From: Mesodorylaimus sp. YZB2_4
Taxonomy: Eukaryota > Nematoda > Enoplea > Dorylaimida > Dorylaimidae
Direction: 5' to 3'
NCBI GenBank assembly: GCA_030248295.1
Contig: JASANH010001539.1
Coordinates: forward strand, 62,001-126,000
DNA length: 64,000 nucleotides
Shown here: piece after piece, positions 12,726 to 25,027 of the stretch
How the letters are laid out: every line of letters starts with the position of its first letter
How positions within the stretch are numbered: the first letter of the stretch is position 1
Translations under genes and position numbers: made by a program
Notes under the pieces: generated by a model
Told to the model about the DNA's origin: nothing
Databases searched by the model: none
What the model saw: only the letters and a program-made list of their open reading frames with translations

Positions 12726-13080
12726 AACAAATTAGGTCCCGCGCAGGTATCGGGTGCGCCATAAAGAATGACCGTCACAAAAATGGCTAGCTTACTCCGG
12801 AAGCAGTCGCGTTGTAAACTTTACACTAACGCAGGCAGATGGAGCATTAAATTCTGCATCAGGCAGTCTACTTACAATTAGTGCCCATCACATTGTACAG
12901 TTGCTTCTTATAAAAATGAAAAGTCAAGACCTAAGAAATTTGGTTGTTTCTGATCGTAAAAAGGGAAATGGTCCCAGAAAGTTTTTCGAAGAATTGGATG
13001 GAGCCGTGAGTCTGAAGTGCGTTTTGAAAACGAATACTGAATATATTGGCAAATAAAAAAGGTCGAGCTGACTCAGAATC
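12726..13080. other. 3' flank of receptor copy 1
   Basis: The first 20 or so bases after the stop match the flank of copy 2. The two then differ until the duplicated block begins at about 13081, so one copy has gained or lost sequence here. No gene is seen. Confidence 0.45.
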
Positions 13081-14942
13081 CATTATCTCTCATTTAAAGT
13101 ACGTATTGCTTGTTCTGGCTTATTGCATTTGTTGAAATGGCAGCTACAACCTGCACGACAGGCAGTTACCTACCCATGTGTTATAGTTAGGCGCATTGGA
13201 TATGTCTCCTTGTCTGCTTGATTAAACCTGTCCAGCAGAAAAGATTTTTTAATTAGTTTTTCTTCGCTGCTTGTGAATGCTGGGCGCTGGGCGCGGCTGT
13301 TGGAGGAATGCGGCGCTGAATGTGATTTGTCATTGATTTAAGCAAAGAAGGTATCGAGTGTGAAGCCGAGCTGACTTATGGATTTTTTATCCTAGCAAGA
13401 GCGTCTTTTCTGAAGTTGACGCTTCTGTTTCGTCTGCTCTTTTCAGTTACTCCGGCTACTGAAAGATGTATCCCTGAAAAATGAAGAAGCTCGCACTGGA
13501 CTGAGGTTTTTTGTCTGAGGTCGGCAATGAAACTGTATTGTGCGGGACACATTGTGTCTTGTGTTTCTGTGCGTCTCGCCGGTGTTTGCATAATCAAACA
13601 AGCATGCTTTAATATTAAAATTTCCACTATCTTTCGAGGGTCTGTATTCTGCTATTGACCAATAAATAAATGGCAGATTCGTTTTTGTTAGGAGGCTATA
13701 TTTTTTGTGTTTGTTTTTTTTGTGGGTATTCGTGCAGCTGCTTCCTGATTTTCATGCATCTTGTCATTACTTCTGCACATATGCTCTATGTATAAACTAT
13801 TAACGCACCTAATGTTCAATTACTAGACCTCCATTTTCATCAAAAAAATATGGGCGGAATGCAGATTCTGTGTCTGAATACCGGTTGCATATTTATATAG
13901 AGTAAATACAACGGCATTATAAGATCCACTTTCGTTAGCATGATACGAAGAGAGGGGGGGCTAGCGTTGTGACATCAAATTTTAGGATTACCGTCTTTCC
14001 TGGAAATCTTCCCTCTGGTTATTCTTCCCTGTCTAGACCCCGATCGATTCTCCTCCTCTGGAAACCCTCCCGAGGACGAATTTGAATTCCCGCACAAAAT
14101 CATCAGTGCTGAAAAATGTGAAGGATATGAGTGTCAGCGTGATAGAAAATGTTTTTCTTGAAGGGTCAGATGATGAAAATGAGGCTGAAGATGAAGATAT
14201 CGTGCATGTTGATTGAATTCGGTTATGAGCAGCATGAACACTGGAAGAGCTTCCCAACAAGTTCCGAATTCAATACATGTCGGGAAGCTTTACGCAGTCT
14301 ATCTTTCTATAAGTGATATCTATGTGAAGAATAGTTTCTGGTACCTGAAAAACGGTTGAGTTTTATTCTCACCCCTCTGGAAATCCTCTCTCTTTGGTTA
14401 TTCTCCCTGTTTAGGACGAATTTGAAAAAATTTCTACCCGAGGGAGAATTTCGAGGAAATACGGAACTCTTTTGTTTCTCCCGATGTCTTTTTATTAAAG
14501 GGACGGTTAGAGACAAGTTTTTAAGGTTCATAGAAATCACAGTCACAATGTCGCTCACTGGTTAATCATCATTGTTCGACAGCCTGATGTCTGACTACTC
14601 GTGAGGGCTTTATGTCATTCGGGGATTTACAGTGGCCTGATCGATCATGTTTAGGTGTTGGATCAACATCGACAACACGCCAGTCTTGATGCTGTCAGCA
14701 GCTTCCGTATGCTGCCTGGCTTGGGGCACCATGATTGTTCTGGAAGGGAGGGGCAATTGGAACGAGCAAATCGGACATAATTCGTGCAAGTAAGTTTCCT
14801 TCCTGCTCACCTAAGATCTCCCCAGACAAGCCGTCGTTCTATGGTTGCCCCAGCTAAGCTGGCTTTTGTATTTTCGACGCAGTTTGCAGCATGGTTTCTG
14901 AACTTCGTGGCCATTTATTACCCAGCGCATTGCATATTTCAC
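13081..14942. repeat. segmental duplication block A
   Basis: This 1.86-kb stretch is nearly identical to 22123-24005 (a few substitutions and small indels per hundred bases, by eye). It includes an R1-family section from about 13928 to 14566 with a poly-G tract. Copy B has a few extra bases at about 22780, and homology stops abruptly at 14942/24005. The block lies in the same position downstream of each Srt-like gene, so receptor and block were duplicated together. Confidence 0.8.
14647..14935 (+). pseudogene. membrane-protein fragment, possible receptor remnant (also at 23710-24000)
   Basis: A frame from ATG 14647 encodes 47 residues with a hydrophobic segment (PVLMLSAASVCCLAWGTMIV) and ends at a good donor (AA|gtaagt at 14790). 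About 50 nt later another frame encodes a second hydrophobic segment around KLAFVFSTQFAAWFLNFVAI. The pattern resembles TM4 and TM5 exons of a chemoreceptor, but the obvious acceptors put the second piece out of frame, so I call it a remnant. Both pieces are conserved in duplication block B. Confidence 0.35.
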
Positions 14943-17900
14943 AGCTGTGTTCGGTATTAACGCAGCGCTTAGGGCATTCATCTTCATGTACCACTTGCTT
15001 GCTAATCAGCAGGTGGGATACTCGAAGATTCTTGATGATAGACATTGTGTACCAAAGCTTTTTAAAAATAATTTAACACTCAGCTTCCATCTAACTACAG
15101 AGTAATTTTTCAGGTAAGATAGTTAGTAGTAAAGGGATACCGACGTTTCCTTCCAAAAAAAAGAATAAATGGAGGATGAATAAAAAAGCCTACTTTTGAT
15201 AATGAAGATCTTCGCGTGACTTTTGTTAGGAGTTTGGTTTGCTGTGAAGACTTTTCGCTAAAAAGGCCGTGAAAATTTGCGGACCTCAAGGCCTTCATTA
15301 TGGTCAGTAGGTCCAGATGATTTCAATTATTACGCACATTTTGTCCTGCTATTTTTGTAAACATTGATTGCCTCGGTCTTACTTGCACTTCGAAGGCGAA
15401 TTGAGTAAAAAAAAACTGTATTTTAAACATGGTAACAGCTTGACTGCAATGAGAGTGCAGTTTATCGACTTCAAAAGCAGGTGCTAAGCAAGCGACAGAC
15501 AATGCGACTTAAACTAAGAAACAATACTGTATCTGTCAAAGTCGATCAATTTTCTGTTAATTGGCTTGGTAAATTCATAAAAGACGTTCGGGCTACCTGG
15601 CTGGGTGGGGTAGGCATGGAATTGTAATAGGTGCCTTCAGTGGTTATCCTATTTGCATAGGACATCTAGTGTGCACACTAGGCACAGACTATTTGTCTCC
15701 CTCCTCCCTGGTCAGGGCCGAGCGAGGCCGAGAGGCCGAGCTGACTGGTTTTCCAAACATGCGAGGGATTGATAGGACTAGTTCCTGGACCCCGAGCACC
15801 GCCTTTTTAAAGGCTCTGCTCCTGGCCTGGCGAGATCAGTTCGATCAGTGAGACTCCTCGACGACCTGACCATTGTAGCCGGCTCTTCCGATCCTACGTG
15901 AGTCCCCCCTAGTCCGGCGTAGTGGACGCTCGTAATAAACTACATCGGTACTTGGGCTGCGTGGCTTGATTCGAACCCTCACACCATAGCGCAGTTGGTT
16001 CAGTGTACGAGCACGAGAACCTGACTGTTTCAGAATGCACGGAAGTGGATGAGGGAAAAGGGAGGTGTCAAGGGTCGACTGTACCACTGCACCAGGAGGA
16101 CTGGTACGGTATACTCAAGGACAGCCAGCATACTGATGGCATGTTATTTTAGCATGACTACGTAGCAAATATACTCTACAAAATTGAAAACTGATAGTCA
16201 AATATCCAAGCAGCATAGCAAGGAGTCAACAGTAAATTGCTAAAATATGTTGCTATAAGCACAACCTCGACATCGATTGTAAATCACCTTCCAATCAATT
16301 CACTGAAATAATTGAATAGGACACCCCCAGCAAGGTCCCGTTGAACAAGGCTGCTGAGTGACTTGACGACTTCAGATAATTCATCTAATGTACGTACATT
16401 GTACACACTGTCTCCAAAGCGACTTGAAAATACTGCCAAAAAGCTTTAATGCTGATAGCCTAAAAGCCTAGTGCTTTCATCGGCGATTGTACCCGTTTTA
16501 GTTGTGAATACGCGGGAGAACACTGATTCTGTAATAACCGTGTTACAATCTAACGCGTCAACAAAGTTGTCTGGTCTTGCTGGCATGGCGCCTAGTATCT
16601 ACAGTAGGTCTGCAGTAGTGACCTTTAGAAAAGTAGGGAAAAACAGGAATTTTTATGCCGATCGCCCAGGCTGCTGGAACTCTGAACGATCCAGTGAGTC
16701 CTCGTGCCTGGTAGGCCATGGCGAGTTGGAGACAGTAATCGATGCTCTCCCCTGGCTGGAAGACGTCAGCCCCTCGGGTTGATATTTCAGCCGTAGGTAT
16801 ACTGTAGTCTCGTCCCGCAGACTTGGGTTGGCAACTTCCCTCCTACGCCTGCCAGGCTTGGTTACACCAGTCAGAGCAGATTTCAAACGTTAACCGCCAG
16901 CTGCTTCTTTTCCCTTTTGCTTACACGCTTCACTAGGTAAAGCTGTGTGTCACATAAGCCGTAACTTTTGTTGCACCCTAAGCTCTTCTGTAGATATACT
17001 GTGTCTTTCCAATAGCAGCAGATCTAGCAGCCTTTTCTGCTCCAGGTGTCCAATGGTAGCAGATTATTGGATGGAATGTAGCGCAGGTTTTTAAATTTCC
17101 CAGCCAGCGCTCTTACATGTAACTAGGACTGAAATACTTACCCTAATGGACTCCGTAATTTTTCGAAAGATGGTTGAGTGCTTTTTATCGTAACCTAGGC
17201 AGATAATTTTGGCCATCTTGGTGTACTTGCACCAGGATATTAGAGAGTTCGGAATAGACTGATCCAACAGAGTGAAGCGTTGAACTTGCAGATCAGCGGG
17301 GTCATTCCGGTCAGCTTGTGAGTCAAGATGATGCAGCTTTAAAGGCAGCAGAATTTGGCTACTATTTGCTTGCATCTTGATACTTTTATTTGACAAGACA
17401 CGCGCAGCTTGTAAGTATTTTTTTCGTTGTACAGTAGCGAAGAGCAGATATATGAGAAATCTTTACGGCTGCTTTAAAAGAAGCGTTTTTTCGAGAATTT
17501 ATTACGCACCCCATACTTCCCCTACAGTTACAAGTGAATGTGAAATAGTGTGTCAATGACCTGGGTTTTTCACTGTCTGACGGACCCTTCAAAAAACTTT
17601 CTGACCTTGCCCTGCGCCTAGCAACCGTGACAGCATGGCAGTGCTGCTAGGATATAAAGACGCCAGACTTGGTACATGGTCGAGGTCGTCCTAAACTTAA
17701 GACAGCCCGGTGTCCTTATATTGGGCCCCAAGCTGATTGCGAAATGGCTTAGCAGTTTCCTAAACTTTAGGACATGCCTTGGGATTTAGAACTGTGAAAC
17801 TGCCCTCAGATCCTACGCAGGAAGGCGGGGGCTTGAAAATTTTTTCGCCAACATTTCTCTTAATTTACTTTCTTTCGGTCAGAATACTCTGACCGGCTGC

Positions 17901-18017
17901 AAGAAATTCTGACCTGACCCTGACCTTGAACAGACCCCCAAAAGTTTTCTGACCTTGACCCTGACTTTGACCAAGAATCGGTCAATCAGGGTTTTGACAG
18001 AATTCTGATCTCGACCC
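14943..18017. other. intergenic, no gene recognised
   Basis: Short open frames occur but none shows a domain or splice-linked continuation. Around 15950-16020 there are tRNA-like boxes in both orientations (TAGCGCAGTTGG on the plus strand, GGTTCGAATC on the minus strand) that do not fold into a tRNA. Around 17590-18000 the word TCTGACC is repeated many times in degenerate array form. From about 17460 the sequence starts to resemble the 5' flank of receptor copy 1. Confidence 0.4.
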
Positions 18018-18893
18018 GCGGCTCATTTCTAACCCTAATGTGGAACAAAAAACGCCGTACAGTGCGACTGAAACGAGAAGCATCCCGTAATAATAGGTCA
18101 GTCCTCAACAACGGAAACCAGACATGATTCAAATTTCCCGTAATTTATTAAATTTTAATTTTCATCTAAAGCTGCGCGAGTCAAGACTCCTCGGACATAT
18201 TAGTGCAGTGCGTCCAAGTGCACCTTGCAAATAGAGACATTGCAGCCAGTACGGGTATTTAGCAGCCATGTCGAACCTGAGCGAATCTTTTTCAAAAGGC
18301 AGTCTCGAAGTTATTGTGCCCGAATATGTGAAAGATGCCGTAGGAATTACTTGTATGACAACATTCTTTGTTTTTACTCCCATGCATATCGTTTGCTCTT
18401 ATCTGATAAGGAAAGACAAGGACATGCACAATGCCACCTACCAGTTCATCATCAATTATTTCCAAAAATGCCTGTTATGAAAGACTCAAAACTTTTAGAC
18501 CAGCCAATGCACAGAGTGGATAACCAGGGCTTAGGATGGCTGGTCTACTCGGCCTTTGCTAATCGCAACAACGGCTGATTAGGGAACGTGCTCAAGCTGC
18601 TTTTTCTGCATGAATATAAGCACCACGACTAATCGTGAGGGTCATTGAAAGATCCAGGTCGTGGTCTACATAGTGGGCTCGAAGTGTCTGCCTCTCGGGT
18701 TGAATGCGCACTACTAGCGAGTGTTCAACCCCCCGGCTACGCAAATCATTTTGCGTAGCCGAGAAGCAACCTCTGAGAAGCATAAAACCTCAAGCGGAAC
18801 TTGCTGCCGCGCGCCTGAGATTATTCGTACGGTCCGCCTAAGAGGATCGAATGCATTCACTTTTTTAAAAAATATGTAGAAACGAGGGGAATT

Positions 18894-19312
18894 CAAAAAG
18901 TTCGTAGCCTAACCACATTTTAATTGAAGCTATACAATGCCATAATTATTCTTTTACGACATAACATCTCCTGAGACCAATGCACTTGTTTAAACTTTCG
19001 TGCAACGCGTGAATATCGGTTAAAAAGAAGGATTACTCACACCCCTCAAAAAACGCGTAGTCGCTGATTTAACTCCCTCATCACTCAAAAATCTTCCCCC
19101 GCATAAACTTTTTTTGGGTTTTTCGAATAGGTAGTAATCGCTGGGTGCCAGGTCTGGACTGTATGGTGTATGATCAATTTGTTTGAATCCCTATTCATCG
19201 ATAGCAGCCTGAGCAATTTCTTGCAGGGGCTCTAGTGGGATGTGTGGCAGTGTTAACTAAAAATTTCACTGCTGCAGCTCATGCGGAAGGTACTTAGGGT
19301 ACGAACTTTTTT
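18894..19312 (-). mobile_element. mariner-like transposon remnant
   Basis: Read on the minus strand, 19190-19030 encodes HTPYSPDLAPSDYYLF, the hallmark C-terminal catalytic-region signature of mariner transposases, followed by LSDEGVKSA. Both ends carry the inverted sequence AAAAAGTTCGTA followed by CCTAA: at 18894 onward on the plus strand and read backward from 19312. At roughly 420 bp it keeps only the 3' part of the transposase, so it is internally deleted and non-autonomous. It sits inside the larger insertion in the receptor pseudogene. Confidence 0.75.
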
Positions 19313-20156
19313 AACTCGCTCCGTAATATATAGACACCAGGAAAAAACCATTACTTTTTTTATGCGCCTTTCATATCCGATAGCTTATCCCCTACTCGAA
19401 AACACAATCCAGGATCACCCTCATATTCTTTGTTCACAGTAAGGTGCCTCTGCCACAAGAAAAAAAAACAAAGCAAAAATTCAGTTTAGCGATGGAGTCG
19501 ACCGCGTACCTTGTGGTTTCAAAACGAGCTTTCAACCAACTGAGTCATACTAGCTCGTTTCCACAGGCCCTCTTCTGCGTCATGACCGACTGCCCTTGCA
19601 GCGGGAGGAGACGCTCAACTCTAAACGAAATATTTTCAATAATCGATAACTCAAGAACGGATCAACCAAAAACTTTGTTTTTATTGCAAGCTTCGCAAGA
19701 TAGGTCAGGTCCGCTATCAAGTCAATTTTTATCGAAATCCGTCCAGTAGCTGACGAGCGACGGATAAAAAAGGCCAAAAAAGGGACTATTTTTGGGAATA
19801 ACTTTTCAGAAATTGATGCTTTCAGAAAACGAATATCAAAAGGCAGATTCCGGAGACTCTCAAGCTTTCAGAAAAACTAAAATTTACAACTGTACGACCT
19901 CTGGTTGTTGCTCTAGGCTGATGTTTATCCTCCTCCTCCTCGTCTTCTCCCCCCTGAACAAGAAATCGCGTATTCTGGAACTCGACGACGGCTGGATGGA
20001 TTTTGATAAAAATTGGCAAGATTGTAGACCCGGCCTATTCTGCAACGTGTGCAAAAAATCAGAAATTCTTGTCAAACCGTTCTCCAGTTATTAGCTAGCG
20101 AAAATCGTCCTTTAGCATTGTGCGTCTGGTTAGCCGGTCTAAGCAGGCACTGCTGA
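19313..20156. other. rest of insertion in receptor pseudogene
   Basis: Mostly low-complexity or unrecognised sequence. Phrases such as aactcaagaacggatcaac and ttttatcgaaatccgtccag recur in diverged form within the stretch (for example 19725 and 20000), suggesting a second repeat element. No protein domain was recognised. Confidence 0.35.
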
Positions 20157-20265
20157 TCTGAATGTGGCCGACGTTTTGGAATTGGTGCCACTATGCTTGT
20201 TCGCGGGCCTGACTATTCAGCTTCAAAAAGAGTGGGGGGGGGGAATAAATATTTTGAAGGGGATA

Positions 20266-20863
20266 AAAGTGAGAAGTCTGTTCAGTCTGTACTCTCTGTT
20301 TTCTTTGGGAATGTACACGCGGCCTATGCGGTAACGTGGAGGGCGTGTATATTCTCAAAAAAAACAGGTTATACGTCCCCTCGCTCGGGGGAAATGCTGA
20401 GAAGCTCTGACGATCTCGTTTCATGTCATACTTTATCCATAGCCAAGCACTACACAAGCCGCTCGAGGGCTAAGGAACACATTCGAGGACCGTTCGGGGG
20501 TCATCATAACTACAGTAACAGCTCATACTCGAATCTACTTAATCCCCTTCCTTTCTATCTCCTCCATCTGTTACAATGTCGGCCATTCGCCAAAGTGGAA
20601 TGATAGGTGATGCCGCCCCACCAACATCATTTTTCTATCTCATTTGAAACAATGCTAAAAAAGAACGCAGTCGGCGTTGCCATTGGGAATGAGAAACCTG
20701 CAGCTGAGCTGAGCGAGACTCCGGAAATAATCTCTTGTTCGGAAATCTTCCCAAGATGCGTACCCGAAATCATGTGCATTTTCCCATACAGTACAGCATA
20801 CGAATCTTGAAGCTATCGGTTTTTTCCTTGCTCGTAGGTGGAAACTGAGAAAAGTCAGCAGAT
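20266..20863. other. intergenic upstream of receptor copy 2
   Basis: No coding exon of the receptor family or other domain was found. The sequence directly before the ATG at 20864 does not resemble the flank of copy 1, so copy 2 has a different upstream region and promoter context. Confidence 0.4.
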
Positions 20864-21949
20864 ATGCCGAACCAGAGCGAAGCTTCGAACGACACCCTCG
20901 ATTTCTTTGTGCCTGAGCACGTAAAAAATTCCATAGGAGCTGCCTACGTGGTGACATTCTTTTTCTTCACTCCCATGCACATCGTCTGTTCTTATCTGAT
21001 ATGGAAGGACAAGGACATGCACAATGCCACCTACCAGTTCATCATTAATCTGAGTGTGGCCGATGTCTTGGAATTGACAGTAATATGCTTGTTCGCTGGC
21101 CTGTCAATATTGTTTCGAGTTGAGTGGGGGGATATAAACGCCTTGCTGCGACGGACTTTGTAAGTACAGTACATTCGTAAACATGGGGAAGATATAGTGC
21201 GGCTTGTTTTAGAAGTTTCTGCCTTGCGAGTTCATGGTATGTCAGTTGCGTTCTGTTCGTTTTTATCGCATTCAGTCGATGGATCACGTTGACAAGGTCG
21301 CACATGGACAAAGTCATATTTAGGTGAGTTTGCCTCTGCGACCACGGTCTTCAGCCAAAGTAACTTTTTTATTTGCAGCAAGAAGAATCTGATGATCATG
21401 CACGCGGCTCCATGGGTCATCTTATGTGCTTTCTACTTCTACAGTTCGTTTTTGACCCCGATAGAAAACTTCTTTTTCGTTCCTGCCGTCTTTACTTGGG
21501 TGTTCAACGCTTCCGAAGGGTTTGGCAGGTACCTCATGTGGCACAATTTCTTTTTCAACCTGAGTTGCACCTTTGTGGAAATGTGTTTCAATGTCCTGTC
21601 CCTGAAATGGGTGCGCAACATGCGCAAGTCCATTCAAAGCGTGGAAACGACCGAAAATCAACGTCGTGAAATCAAGCTGCTGATCCAATGCGTGATCGTG
21701 TGCTGCGTGTTCACCCTGGCCAATGTCCTCTACACCATCGTCTTTGCGGCTGGTGTCAACTCACTCATGGCTTACTTGGGGACGCATTGTGTTTGGACTC
21801 TCAATCACTGCATCAATCCTTTAGTCTATCTCACTGCCAACACCAAACTGAGACGAGCACTGATTAGGTTGTGCACCTGTGGCAAGTATGGTCATGCTAC
21901 AGTGAAAACCAAAACCCCAGTATTTTCTCAGACTCAAAATAAACCATAA
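20864..21949 (+). CDS. Srt-like serpentine chemoreceptor, copy 2
   Basis: Model: join(20864..21159, 21213..21323, 21379..21949), 325 aa, introns of 53 and 55 nt at exactly the positions and phases of copy 1. Exons 2 and 3 are nearly identical to copy 1. The first 40 codons of exon 1 differ clearly (MPNQSEASNDTLDFFVP), as do parts of TM2 and the first extracellular region. TM7 keeps an intact CINPLVYL (NPxxY-like) where copy 1 has CINFLVYL. Family and role as for copy 1. The uneven divergence suggests gene conversion in the 3' half or replacement of the 5' end. Confidence 0.82.
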
Positions 21950-22122
21950 AACAAATTAGGTCTCGCACAGGCAATTAGGATTGCTCGTCGGGCTACGGGT
22001 CCTAAATCTAAAAATGCTTGTAGTCAATGATGATCGCGGTGTTGTTCGGCTGATTTTTGTGTTTCATTTCACTCGTGCACATGTTTGTTGTGAAGATCGA
22101 TGTGATCTGGCTCTTTTTCTAT

Positions 22123-24005
22123 CATTATCTCTCACTTAAAGTACGTATTGTTTGCTCTGGCTTATTGCATTTGTTGAAATGGCAGCTACAACCTGCAGGA
22201 CAGGCAGTTACCTACCCATGTGTTACAGTTGGGCGCATTGGATATGTCTCCCTGTCTGCTTGGTTCAACCTGTGCGGCAGAAAAGATTTTTTAATTAGTT
22301 TTTCTTCGCCGCTTGTGAATGCTGGGCGCTGGGCGCGGCTGTTGTAGGAATGCAGCACTGAATGTGATTTGTCATTGATTTAAGCAAAGAAGGTATCGAG
22401 TGCGAAGCCGAGCTGACTTATGGATTTTTTATCCTAACAAGAGCGTCTTTTCTGAAGGTGACGCTGCTATTTCGTCTGCTCATTTCAGTTACTCCGGCTA
22501 CTGAAAGATGTATCCTTGAAAAATGAAGAAGCTCGCACTGGACTGAGGTTTTTTGTCTGAGGTCGGCAATCAAACTGTATTGTGCGGGACACATTGTGTC
22601 TTGTGTTTCTGTGCGTCTCGCCGGTGTTTGCATAATCAAACAAGCATGCTTTAATATTAAAATTTCCACTATCTTTCGAGGGTCTGTATTCTGCTATTGC
22701 CAATAAATAAATGGCAGATTCGTTTTTGTTAGGAGGCTATATTTTTTGTGTTTGTTTTTTTTGTGGGTATTCGTGAAGCATGCGTATCCGTGCAGCTGCT
22801 TCCTGATTTTCATGCATCTTGTCATTACTTCTGCACATATGCTCTCTGTGTAAATTATTAACGCACCTAATATTCAATTAGTAGACCTCCATTTCCATCA
22901 AAAAAATATGGGCGGAATGCAGATTCTGTGTCTGAATACCGGTTGCATATTTATATAGAGTAAATACAACGGCATTATAAGATCCACTTTCGTTAGCATG
23001 ATACGAAGAGAGGGGGGGGGGGCTAGCGTTGTGACATCAAATTTTAGGATTACCGTCTTTCCTGGAAATCTTCCCCTCTGGTTATTCTTCCCTGTCTAGA
23101 CCCCGATCGATTCTCCTCCTCTGGAAACCCTCCCGAGGACGCCTTTGAATTCCCGCACAAAATCATCAGTGCTGAAAAATGTGAAAGATATGAGTGTCAG
23201 CGTGATAGAAAATGGTTTCCTTGAAGGGTCAGATGATGAAAATGAGGCTGAAGATGAAGATATCGTGCATGTTGATTGAATTCGGTTATGAGCAGCATGA
23301 ACACTGGAAGAGCTTCCCAACAAGTTCCGAATTCAATACATGTCGGGAAGCTTTACGCAGTCTATCTTTCTATAAGTGACATCTATGTGAAGAATAGTTT
23401 CTGGTACCTGGAAAACGGTTTAGTTTTATTCTCCCCCCTCTGGAAATCCTCTCTCTTTGGTTATTCTCCCTGTTTAGGACGAATTTGAAAAAATTTCTAC
23501 CCGAGGGAGAATTTCGAGGAAATACGGAACTCTTTTGTTTCTCCCGATGTCTTTTTATTAAAGGGACGGTTAGAGACAAGTTTTTAAGGTTCATAGAAAT
23601 CACAGTCACAATTTCGCTCACTGGTTAATCATCATTGTTCGACAGCCTGATGTCTGACTACTCGTGAGGGCTTTATGTCATTCGGGGATTTACAGTGGCC
23701 TGATCGATCATGTTTAGGTGTTGGATCAACATCGACAACACGACCGTCTTGATGCTGTCAGCAGCTTCCGTATGCTGCCTGGCTTGGGGCACCATGATTG
23801 TTCTGGAAGGGAGGGGCAATGGGAACGAGCAAATCGGACATAATTCGTGCAAGTAAGTTTCCTTCCTGCTCACCTAAGATCTCCCCAGACAAGCCGTCGT
23901 TCTAGGGTTGCCCCAGCTAAGCTGGCTTTTGTATTTTCGACGCAGTTTGCAGCATGGTTTCTGACCTTCGTGGCCATTTATTACCCAGCGCATTGCATAT
24001 TTCAC
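22123..24005. repeat. segmental duplication block B
   Basis: Near-identical partner of 13081-14942, in direct orientation, downstream of receptor copy 2. It ends abruptly at 24005, where the next bases begin another R1-family copy (gatacgaagagaagg then a 14-G run). Confidence 0.8.
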
Positions 24006-24007
24006 GA

Positions 24008-25027
24008 TACGAATTCACGACGATACGAAGAGAAGGGGGGGGGGGGGGTAGCGTTGTGACATCAAATTTTAGGATTACCGTCTTTCCTGGAAATCTTACC
24101 CTCTGGTTATTCTTCCCTGTCTAGACCCCGATCGAACTTTATTCTCCTCCTCTGGAAATCCTCCCGAGGACGAATTTGAATTCCCGCACAAAATCATCAG
24201 GTGTGGGAAATGTGAAGGATATGAGTGTCAGCGTGATAGAAAATGATCTCCTTGCTTGAACATTCAGATGATGAAGATGAGGTTGAAGACGAAGATATCG
24301 TGCATGTTGATTGAATTCGGTTATGAGTAGCATGAATACGGGAAGAGAAGTATTGAAATAAGCAAAGTTAGCAATACTTGTTGGCAAGCTTTAGACTGTC
24401 TGTCTTTTTATAATTGATATCTGTGAGAATAGTTTCTTTCTGGCGTCTGGAAAATGTTTGAGTTTTGTTCTCCCCTCTGGAAATCATCCCTCCTCTGGTT
24501 ATTTTCCCTTATCTGGGACCAATTTGAACAAAATTCCTCCCTAACGGAGAATTTCGAGGAAATTTGTTTCTCCCGGTGTCCTTTTCATTTAGGACAAGTT
24601 AGAGGCAAGTTATCAACGCTCATAGAAAACGCAGGCAAAATGTCACCCACTGCTTAATCATTATTCATCATTGTCGTTTTGCTCTTTCTCTCCATCATCG
24701 TCTTGCTGCTTATAAGCGAGGAATAGCCCTGCTCTATCATTTCCAGGGGTTTTCACTGACGGCAAGTATCAAATCTTGGACAATTAGCATTGGCCACGTA
24801 TATCCTACCAAAACGACATCTCAGTGTGAGGATCGTATTATGTCCCTGTGTGCCTTCGCACTGCTTCCCAGTTTTCTGTTATCTCGACTCCCTCGTTTTT
24901 AGTTGAAAGCCAATATACTTTCACTTGACTCGCTACAAGGAGGTCAGCTTCCAAACAGTTCTTTTCCATCTTACCCAGCAAAAAATTATTATAATTTTTG
25001 GGAAGCCCGAAATACCAATACTAATTC
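24008..25027. repeat. R1-family repeat, left half, split by a LINE
   Basis: The part to about 24660 is a diverged copy of 13940-14575 (same order of motifs around a poly-G tract, the tctccctgtctagaccccgatcg-type phrase and a run encoding no protein). The right end, ttgggaagcccgaaata, continues at 28545 after the LINE, as the uninterrupted copy at 6941 onward shows. No gene is seen. Confidence 0.6.
25016..25027. repeat. LINE target-site duplication, 5' copy
   Basis: CAATACTAATTC is repeated exactly at 28533-28544, directly after the A-rich 3' end of the LINE. Confidence 0.8.

Larger units (their letters stand above)
18268..20265 (+). pseudogene. Srt-like receptor copy with exon 1 split by insertion
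   Basis: From 18268 the sequence encodes an N-terminus almost identical to copy 1 (starting MSNLSESFSKGSLEV) up to the TM2 phrase YQFIIN. It breaks at about 18457 into unrelated sequence with a stop. The continuation of the same exon (encoding VADVLELVPLCLFAGLTI) resumes at about 20157-20230 and then decays through a poly-G tract. Exons 2 and 3 are absent before the next gene at 20864. The upstream flank from about 18020 matches copy 1. This is a dead third copy carrying about 1.7 kb of inserted DNA. Confidence 0.85.

Noticed and set aside
15950..16020. tRNA gene suggested by A-box and B-box words
   Set aside because: The boxes are on opposite strands and no cloverleaf can be drawn.
24035..24048. 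Poly-G runs here and at 33044-33062 as G-quadruplex regulators
   Set aside because: They are single homopolymer tracts of varying length (the first inside an R1 repeat), and nearby genes give no support for a regulatory role.
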